Translations under genes and position numbers: made by a program
The notes under the pieces: model-generated
Told to the model about the DNA's origin: nothing
Databases searched by the model: none
What the model saw: only the letters and a program-made list of their open reading frames with translations
Shown: in pieces, positions 1 through 4,983 of the stretch
Position numbering within the stretch: position 1 is the stretch's first letter
How the letters are laid out: every line of letters starts with the position of its first letter
From: Candidatus Nanopelagicaceae bacterium
Lineage (GTDB): Bacteria > Actinomycetota > Actinomycetes > Nanopelagicales > Nanopelagicaceae
DNA length: 6,126 nucleotides
Assembly (NCBI GenBank): GCA_023262125.1
Contig: JALRDT010000026.1
Coordinates: 1-6,126 of the forward strand
Direction: 5' to 3'

Positions 1-2
1 TG

Positions 3-110
3 CGTATCCCTCTAGAAGGCGGAGGTCGCCTAGTAGTCGAACTAAACGCAGAAGAAGCGGCCAACTTGGGAAGTTGCCTTCAAGCTGCAGTTCAATTGAT
101 TAAGAAGTAA
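3..110 (+). CDS. DUF3117 family protein, C-terminal part
   Basis: This is the last 35 codons of a gene that begins before the window, ending in TAA. The visible peptide contains RIPLEGGGRLVVELNAEEAA, which matches the highly conserved C-terminal half of DUF3117, a family of small proteins (about 55-75 residues) largely confined to Actinobacteria; Rv1211 of M. tuberculosis is, from memory, a member. The function of the family is unknown. No signal peptide or membrane segment is visible in this part. The usual family end (about ELGDALKxVxG) is replaced here by a slightly longer tail ending in LIKK. The next gene begins 24 bp downstream. The gene is useful mainly as a phylum marker for the window. 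Confidence 0.8.
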   Translation, partial: RIPLEGGGRLVVELNAEEAANLGSCLQAAVQLIKK

Positions 111-121
111 TCAAAAAGCGT

Positions 122-134
122 TATATTCGCGCGC
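122..134 (+). promoter_or_regulatory. Putative leaderless promoter (-10 box) of the aminopeptidase gene
   Basis: A TATATT hexamer lies at 122-127, exactly 7 nt before the ATG at 135, so transcription would start at or next to the start codon. There is no purine-rich Shine-Dalgarno sequence in the 24-bp gap. A weak -35-like TTGATT lies at 96-101, but the 20-nt spacer is long. Leaderless transcripts are common in Actinobacteria. The same arrangement recurs before 2208 and 3679. Confidence 0.5.
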
Positions 135-1571
135 ATGCTAACTTTTAAGCGCGCAGAGAAGCTATCCAAAAAAGCAGCTCAAATCTTCTTGCCAGTAATT
201 GATGGCAAGGCCGCCGCACCAGAATTAGCAAAACTTTTCCAATTAAATTTTGAAGATGAATTGGCTTTCTTTGCACCTAGCGATAAACCTTTAAAAGCTG
301 GAGAAATTTTTGAAATCCCAGTCAGTGCAGAAGGTTACAAATGTGAACGTTTGGCATTTGTTTCGTTAGGAAAAGCAAGTGCATCCGAACTTAGACAAGC
401 TGGTGCTGCAGTCGGACGAAAACTTCGCGGCAAGAGCGATGATGTTTATCTTCACTTGGATTTGAAAAAAGATGAAACAAAAAGTTTTCTAGTTTCAGCT
501 AATTTGGGAAATTTTACTTGGAATTTAAAGAGCGACGCTAAAACGTTTACTTCGAATATAGAAGTTAGAAATGGTGAAATTGAAGTATTAAAAAGTGCGC
601 AGTTAGTTTCAGTTGCTGTAAATCGCGCTCGCCAATTAATTCATACGCCATCAAATATCAAAAATCCAGAATGGATAGCGCGTCAAGCCAAGAAATACGC
701 TAATGGTGCAAGAGTTGAAATTAAATCTGGAGCTGCATTAAAGGAATTTGGGGGATTAAGAGCTGTTGGTGGATCCTCCCCTAAGCCAGGTCCACGATTT
801 ATACAAATGACTTATACGCCGCGCAAGTCTGGTGCAAAACATATTGTGTTAGTAGGTAAAGGAATTACTTACGATACTGGCGGAATCTCTTTGAAACGTC
901 CGTACGACATTATGATTCCGATGAAAAGCGACATGTCCGGAGCGGCAGCTTGCTTAGCAGTAATGAGCGCATTAAAAGATATTAAAGCTAATGTAAAAGT
1001 AACTGCATTACTTATGTGCGCTGAGAATGCAATTTCAGCTACTGCGCAAAGACCTGGTGACGTAATCACTCATTACGGCGGCAAAACCGTAGAAGTCCTA
1101 AATACAGACGCCGAAGGCCGTTTAGTATTAGCAGATGGCTTGGCATACGCCGTCAAAAATCTGAAACCTGATTATTTGGTTGATATTGCAACGCTAACCG
1201 GTTCGGCAACTCTTGGACTTGGCAAACAATACGCTGCCCTATATTCAAGAAACTTAAAGTGGATTAAAGAGCTTAGAACTGCTGGAGATATTTCTGGAGA
1301 TCGAGTTTGGCATATGCCTTTGATTGATGATTATGAAAGTGCGCTCCAATCAGATATTGCAGATATCAATCACACGGCTGATAAAGGTGATTTCAATGCA
1401 GGTTCGGTAACGGCGGCGCTCTTCTTGGAGCAATTTGTTGATGGAGTTAATTGGGCACATTTAGATATTGCTGGTGTTGGTCGCGCAGAGGCAGACTCTG
1501 GTGAAAATCCAAAAGGTGGCACCGGTTGGGGAGTGCGTTTACTCCTTGAATGGATTGGAACATTTAAGTGA
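135..1571 (+). CDS. pepA: Leucyl (cytosol) aminopeptidase, peptidase family M17
   Basis: A 478-residue M17 aminopeptidase, a cytoplasmic two-metal enzyme that removes N-terminal residues from peptides and recycles amino acids. Residues 1-150 form the variable N-terminal domain and about 165-478 the catalytic domain. The expected residues are present: metal-ligand Lys242 in VGKG, Asp247 in TYDTGG, Asp266 in MKSDM, and Asp325 and Glu327 in the family signature NTDAEGRL. Catalytic Lys254 (ISLK) and Arg329 are also there. Length is normal for the family (about 480-500). The ATG at 135 is chosen because it gives full length, directly follows a -10-like box and has no better alternative; there is no Shine-Dalgarno, so translation is probably leaderless. 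The stop codon overlaps the GTG start of the methyltransferase by 4 nt (GTGA), so the two are likely co-transcribed. There is no sign of damage. The family call is very secure; substrate preference is not readable. Confidence 0.96.
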   Translation: MLTFKRAEKLSKKAAQIFLPVIDGKAAAPELAKLFQLNFEDELAFFAPSDKPLKAGEIFEIPVSAEGYKCERLAFVSLGKASASELRQAGAAVGRKLRGKSDDVYLHLDLKKDETKSFLVSANLGNFTWNLKSDAKTFTSNIEVRNGEIEVLKSAQLVSVAVNRARQLIHTPSNIKNPEWIARQAKKYANGARVEIKSGAALKEFGGLRAVGGSSPKPGPRFIQMTYTPRKSGAKHIVLVGKGITYDTGGISLKRPYDIMIPMKSDMSGAAACLAVMSALKDIKANVKVTALLMCAENAISATAQRPGDVITHYGGKTVEVLNTDAEGRLVLADGLAYAVKNLKPDYLVDIATLTGSATLGLGKQYAALYSRNLKWIKELRTAGDISGDRVWHMPLIDDYESALQSDIADINHTADKGDFNAGSVTAALFLEQFVDGVNWAHLDIAGVGRAEADSGENPKGGTGWGVRLLLEWIGTFK

Positions 1572-2194
1572 AATTTGATGCAGCGCAATTCTCAGATAGT
1601 TATATTCCAGAAGATCCACATCAGGTTCTTGCTCGCGAAAAGGGAATCGAACTTGGTGTCATAGATGCAACCCCCGGATCTGGCGCATATCTTCGTTTTG
1701 TAGCTTCACTACTTTCTGCGCAATCGGTCGTAGAAATCGGAACCGGCTCTGGCGTCGGAACTCTCTGGTTACTGAAAGGCATTATGAGCTCGGGAGTGAT
1801 TACAACTATTGATCCAGAGGTTCAACATATCCAAATTGCTAAACAAGTTTTGATTGATGCAGATATTGCACCGAATCGCTATCGATTAATTACAAGTGAT
1901 TATTTGGAAGTTATGCGCAAACTGGCTGATCGGGCATATGACTTAGTTGTGTTCAGAGGAAATCCAGAAGATATTTTGGATGTCATAGATGAAGCGCATC
2001 GAATTTTAAGAGTCGGCGGTATCTTGGCAATCGATCACTTTTATGGTGGTGGCAAAGTGCCTGATCCGGCGCAACGTGACCCTAAAACGGTCGCTTTACG
2101 TGATGCCGGAAAGTTTCTAAAGAGCCAGAATGAGCACTGGTCAATCTCATTAAATCCAATCGGTGACGCAGTTTTACTAGCGACCAAACTCTAA
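1568..2194 (+). CDS. Class I SAM-dependent methyltransferase, O-methyltransferase family 3-like
   Basis: A 208-residue Rossmann-fold methyltransferase related to the catechol/caffeoyl-CoA type O-methyltransferases and to actinobacterial proteins such as Rv1220c (from memory). The SAM-binding motif I is VVEIGTGSG at residues 54-62, and the acidic end of strand 2 is Asp82 in TTIDPE. Motif-like YDLVVF at 124-129 and GGILAID at 150-156 follow. The Asp of the metal-binding loop usual in this family (VDADK) is replaced here by FRGNPED, and the later D-N pair reads Asp156-His157, so the divalent-metal site seems lost. The substrate is unknown. The GTG start at 1568 overlaps the aminopeptidase stop by 4 nt (GTGA). 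The nearby ATG at 1578 is out of frame. A weak GGA at 1557-1559 could help initiation, but coupling is the more likely mechanism. In many actinobacteria this gene sits beside sigE; no sigma factor is present here. Confidence 0.86.
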   Translation: MKFDAAQFSDSYIPEDPHQVLAREKGIELGVIDATPGSGAYLRFVASLLSAQSVVEIGTGSGVGTLWLLKGIMSSGVITTIDPEVQHIQIAKQVLIDADIAPNRYRLITSDYLEVMRKLADRAYDLVVFRGNPEDILDVIDEAHRILRVGGILAIDHFYGGGKVPDPAQRDPKTVALRDAGKFLKSQNEHWSISLNPIGDAVLLATKL

Positions 2195-2207
2195 ATACTC
2201 TTAGACC
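2173..2207 (+). promoter_or_regulatory. Possible leaderless promoter of tatB
   Basis: TTTACT at 2173-2178 (4 of 6 matches to TTGACA) is followed after 17 nt by TACTCT at 2196-2201, a TANNNT-type -10, which ends 6 nt before the ATG at 2208. The gap to the preceding stop is only 13 bp and has no Shine-Dalgarno. The -10 box is weaker than those before 135 and 3679, so read-through from the methyltransferase remains possible. Confidence 0.3.
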
Positions 2208-2507
2208 ATGTTCGGAGATGTCGGTTTTGGAGAGTTGCTGGGATTAGGAATTCTGGCGCTTCTTTTAGTCGGCCCAGATCGATTGCCTACTGTTGCACTA
2301 GAAGCGGCAAAGATGATCAAGAAATTCCGTAAATATGCCACATCTGCCACCGATCAAATCAAGGATTCACTGGGACCGGGATATGAGAATTTAAAGCCGC
2401 AAGATTTGCATCCTAAGAATTTTATTAAGAAGCAGATAAACGAAGCGATGGTTGATCAACCAAAGAAATTAAACGCTAAAGTTAAATTAGATCCGGATAT
2501 GTTGTGA
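2208..2507 (+). CDS. tatB: Sec-independent (twin-arginine) protein translocase subunit TatB-like
   Basis: A 99-residue membrane-anchored subunit of the Tat pathway, which exports folded proteins carrying twin-arginine signals. TatB, with TatC, forms the signal-recognition complex. An N-terminal membrane helix covers about residues 6-22 (FGELLGLGILALLLVGPD), containing the conserved polar Glu8. The hinge GPDRLP at 22-27 follows, then a basic amphipathic helix (about 28-50) and a charged C-terminal tail ending near 99. TatA and TatB share this layout; the hinge with GP(E/D)RLP, the Glu in the membrane helix and the context next to mrp favour TatB of the actinobacterial kind. No tatA or tatC is nearby, as is usual for actinobacteria, where tatAC lies elsewhere. 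The stop codon overlaps the mrp start by 4 nt. The start is supported by the typical MFG-D-x-G-FGELL opening. Confidence 0.88.
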   Translation: MFGDVGFGELLGLGILALLLVGPDRLPTVALEAAKMIKKFRKYATSATDQIKDSLGPGYENLKPQDLHPKNFIKKQINEAMVDQPKKLNAKVKLDPDML

Positions 2508-3619
2508 GCCAACTTTTAGATGCGCTAAGTAAAGTAATTGATCCGGAACTACGCCGTTCGATTACCGAACTTGGTATGGTTGAAAAAGCTGAATTAATCA
2601 ACGGACGAGCCGAAATAAAGGTATTACTCACCATAGCCGGTTGTCCTATGCGCGAACAGCTGACCAACGATATCCAGAAAGCACTTGGAGAGATTCGCGA
2701 AGTTAAAGAGATTGCTTTGGAATACGGCGTGATGAATGAAGCACAACGCGAGAAAGTCAGAGATATCGTTCGCGGTGGAAAATCCAAGGAAATTCCATTT
2801 GCAAGACCCGATTCATTAACTAGAGTGATTGGAATTTCGTCCGGCAAGGGTGGCGTAGGTAAATCTTCTCTAACTACCAATTTAGCCATTGCAGTTGCCA
2901 AACAAGGCATGAGCGTAGGAATTTTGGATGCCGATGTTTACGGACACTCAATACCTAGATTGTTAGGTCTAATTGGCCAGAGACCAACTGCGATCGATGA
3001 CATGTTCATTCCGTTGGAAAACCATGGGGTCAAATGCGTATCGATGGAGATGTTCAAACCTGATCGAGCGGATGCGGTTGCATACCGAGGACCAATACTT
3101 CATAAAGTTTTATCTCAATTATTAACTGATGCTTTTTGGGGTGATTTAGATTTTCTGTTTTTGGATTTACCACCAGGCACTGGTGATTTAGCGATTTCAC
3201 TTGGTCAATTGATCCCAGGCTCTGAATTAATTGTGGTAACCACACCACAAGTAGCTGCTGCAGAAGTTGCTGAACGTTCTGGTCGAATTGCGCATCAGAT
3301 GAAACAGCAAATTGTTGGCGTGATTGAAAATATGTCGGCTTTCCCTTGCCCAACCTGCGGCGAAAAAATTGAGTTATTTGGAAGTGGCGGTGGTGAAGCA
3401 ACCGCAACACGTCTTAGCCAATTAGTTGGCGCTGAAGTTCCGGTACTAGGCAATATCCCATTTAGCCATGCGCTTCGAAATGGCGGAGATGGTGGCGAGC
3501 CAGTGGTAATTAGCTCGATTGATGATCCAGCGGCAGTTGCAATCAATGAAATTGCATCGAATTTAACGCAACGTAAGCGTTCATTGGTGGGCGTTCCACT
3601 TAAATTGAACACTAATTGA
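2504..3619 (+). CDS. mrp: Mrp/ApbC family iron-sulfur cluster carrier P-loop ATPase
   Basis: A 371-residue cytosolic P-loop protein of the Mrp/NBP35 (ApbC) family that binds and transfers Fe-S clusters to apoproteins. Residues 1-80 are a MIP18/DUF59 domain with conserved Cys47 in AGCPMR. The deviant Walker A is SGKGGVGKSS at 113-122, the switch/Walker B region is DLPPGTGD at 221-228, and the C-terminal cluster-binding pair is Cys282-x2-Cys285 in PCPTCG. Length and domain order are those of the full-length bacterial form. The GTG start at 2504 overlaps the tatB stop (GTGA) and gives the standard opening (LLDALSKVIDPEL), so the start is well supported. Initiation is probably coupled to tatB translation; the GGAT at 2495-2498 is a weak Shine-Dalgarno at best. 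The last residues (LNTN) and the stop are written by a tandem repeat that continues downstream, so the C-terminal tail may vary between strains. Confidence 0.95.
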   Translation: MSQLLDALSKVIDPELRRSITELGMVEKAELINGRAEIKVLLTIAGCPMREQLTNDIQKALGEIREVKEIALEYGVMNEAQREKVRDIVRGGKSKEIPFARPDSLTRVIGISSGKGGVGKSSLTTNLAIAVAKQGMSVGILDADVYGHSIPRLLGLIGQRPTAIDDMFIPLENHGVKCVSMEMFKPDRADAVAYRGPILHKVLSQLLTDAFWGDLDFLFLDLPPGTGDLAISLGQLIPGSELIVVTTPQVAAAEVAERSGRIAHQMKQQIVGVIENMSAFPCPTCGEKIELFGSGGGEATATRLSQLVGAEVPVLGNIPFSHALRNGGDGGEPVVISSIDDPAAVAINEIASNLTQRKRSLVGVPLKLNTN

Positions 3620-3646
3620 ACACTAATTGAACTGTAATTGAGCACT
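3603..3646 (+). repeat. Four tandem copies of an 11-bp unit across the mrp stop codon
   Basis: The unit AATTGAACACT occurs at 3603-3613 and again, identical, at 3614-3624. A third copy at 3625-3635 reads AATTGAACTGT and a fourth at 3636-3646 reads AATTGAGCACT. The mrp TGA stop (3617-3619) is inside copy two. Each copy carries TTGAAC or TTGAGC, resembling a -35 hexamer, and the 11-bp period is close to one helical turn. It could be a replication-slippage product or a phased protein-binding array upstream of the gene at 3679; the sequence alone does not decide. Confidence 0.9.
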
Positions 3647-3667
3647 GGAGCTGGTTAGCCTCAATTA
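3635..3667 (+). repeat. Inverted repeat upstream of the MgtE-like gene
   Basis: TAATTGAG at 3635-3642 and CTCAATTA at 3660-3667 are perfect 8-bp inverted copies separated by 17 nt. The left arm is part of the fourth tandem-repeat unit, and the right arm touches the -10-like box at 3666. The AT-rich stem and lack of a following T-run argue against an intrinsic terminator. An operator-like site or chance are both possible. Confidence 0.4.
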
Positions 3668-3678
3668 GAATTAGCGGT
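3666..3678 (+). promoter_or_regulatory. Putative leaderless promoter (-10 box) of the PRC/MgtE_N/CBS gene
   Basis: TAGAAT at 3666-3671 ends 7 nt before the ATG at 3679, the same spacing as TATATT before the gene at 135. There is no Shine-Dalgarno next to the start. No -35 at the usual 16-18 nt is recognisable; the nearest TTGAGC (3639-3644, in the tandem repeat) is 21 nt away. Confidence 0.5.
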
Positions 3679-4983
3679 ATGAAGAAGACCGCTAACCGTG
3701 CTCAATCAGCGGTACTTACTCGAAAAGGAATCCAAAGCACTTTAGTTTCGGTGGCTGGAATTATCGGGCGACCAGTAAAAGATCAAGATGGTCGCGATTT
3801 AGGTAAATTAGTGGATTTTGTGGTGCGCCACGGTGGCGAAACCTATCCACCGGTATCGGGATTGATTGTGAAAGTCGCAGGACGTCGTGCATATATAGAT
3901 GGCGCACGTATTGCGAAATTAACTAAAGATGAAATCACGCTCTCGTCTGCCAAAGTGAATCTATCTGACTACCAACGTCGATCTGGAGAGCAGTTACTTG
4001 ATGGCGACGTTTTGGATCATCAAATTGTTGATGTTAATGGGCTGCGAGTAGTTCGAACTTCAGATTTATATCTAGCACCTTTAGACAAAGAGATTCGACT
4101 AGTAGGTGTTGACGTCTCATTTCGTTCTTTTGTAAGAAGAATTTTCCCTGGAACATTTGGTCGTAAACCAGGAGTTGATCAAGTAATTGATTGGGCGAGC
4201 GTTGCCTCTTTGGCAGATGACGGCGGAGTAGTTCGCACAACTGCTACCAGAGAAGCTTTAAGCAAATTACGTCCCGCCGATATTGCAGACATCATTGAAG
4301 ATTTAGAGGGTCGCGAACAGAGCGCACTCATCGAATTACTTGATCCAGATTTGGCTGCCGATGCGTTAGAAGAGATGGAAGATGATGAGCTACAAGGCTT
4401 ACTTCGCGGCATCTCAGATGAAAGAGCAGCAGAACTTCTAGCTCACATGGAACCTGATGAGTCTGCAGAAGTTTTGCGCGACTTAGATGAAGAACACTCC
4501 GAAAGTATTTTGGCGCAGATGTCACCAGCAATGGCTAAACAGCTTCGCCGCTTGGTTGAGTTTGATGAAACTCACGCTGGTGGCATTATGACGACCCATT
4601 TACTTATTGTTAAAGAGAGTGATTTAGTCTCTGATGCACTTAAATTGTTAGTTGAACATCGCGAGCGAGATATTTCTGATGGCGTAACTGTTGTTGATTC
4701 AAAGGGAAAATTGCTCGACCATATTCAAATTATTGAATTAATTGCTGCAAAATCTTCAGAAAAGCTAGAAACATTAGTTAAAGCGCCATTTCCAACTGCG
4801 GTTAGTATCGATACGCCTCTAGAAGATGTAATTGAGGAGTTTTCGAATAACCGAGGATCTTCAGTTATTGTGATTGATGAAAAAGGTAAACCTGTAGGAA
4901 GAATCCTTGCTGATGACATCATTGATGCAATGGTGCCTGCTGAATCTTCTGGTCTTGCCCAAGGAACCGGAGCGCTGTCATGA
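3679..4983 (+). CDS. Cytosolic PRC-barrel / MgtE N-domain / CBS-pair protein
   Basis: A 434-residue soluble protein built from the regulatory part of the MgtE Mg2+ channel without its membrane pore. PRC-barrel-like segments lie at about 20-85 (IIGRPVKDQDGRDLGKLVDF) and about 108-150. The MgtE_N superhelix is at about 190-300, with repeats such as LRPADIADIIEDLE and AELLAHMEPDESAEVL and many acidic residues. The linker FDETHAGGIMT (295-305) matches the MgtE motif (E)DTAGxxMT that opens the first CBS domain (about 301-360); the second CBS is at about 365-420. No hydrophobic membrane helix is present, whereas MgtE adds five after the CBS pair. In MgtE these domains bind Mg2+ and close the channel. 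Here the stop overlaps the start of an Nramp-like transporter (ATGA), so a role as that transporter's cytosolic metal sensor is a reasonable inference. As I recall, Rv1232c has nearly the same length and layout. Domain call secure; function unproven. Confidence 0.88.
   Translation: MKKTANRAQSAVLTRKGIQSTLVSVAGIIGRPVKDQDGRDLGKLVDFVVRHGGETYPPVSGLIVKVAGRRAYIDGARIAKLTKDEITLSSAKVNLSDYQRRSGEQLLDGDVLDHQIVDVNGLRVVRTSDLYLAPLDKEIRLVGVDVSFRSFVRRIFPGTFGRKPGVDQVIDWASVASLADDGGVVRTTATREALSKLRPADIADIIEDLEGREQSALIELLDPDLAADALEEMEDDELQGLLRGISDERAAELLAHMEPDESAEVLRDLDEEHSESILAQMSPAMAKQLRRLVEFDETHAGGIMTTHLLIVKESDLVSDALKLLVEHRERDISDGVTVVDSKGKLLDHIQIIELIAAKSSEKLETLVKAPFPTAVSIDTPLEDVIEEFSNNRGSSVIVIDEKGKPVGRILADDIIDAMVPAESSGLAQGTGALS
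4969..4979 (+). promoter_or_regulatory. Shine-Dalgarno sequence for the Nramp-like gene
   Basis: GGAG at 4969-4972 stands 7 nt before the ATG at 4980, the ideal distance. It supports this start and shows that the host uses Shine-Dalgarno initiation inside operons, in contrast to the genes at 135, 2208 and 3679, which have none. Confidence 0.6.

Noticed and set aside
869..1588. Minus-strand open frames opposite the aminopeptidase (869-1069, 1370-1588)
   Set aside because: They are antisense to the conserved catalytic domain, with no start signals and no recognisable protein family.
2482..3645. Long minus-strand open frames opposite mrp (2482-2910, 3054-3410, 3295-3645)
   Set aside because: They lie wholly opposite a well-supported conserved gene and their translations have low-complexity, family-free sequence; they are shadow frames.
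3603..3646. CRISPR-like array
   Set aside because: The 11-bp units abut one another without spacers, so it is a simple tandem repeat.
3635..3667. Intrinsic terminator for mrp
   Set aside because: The 8-bp inverted repeat is AT-rich, has a 17-nt loop and is not followed by a T-run; it overlaps the probable promoter of the next gene.
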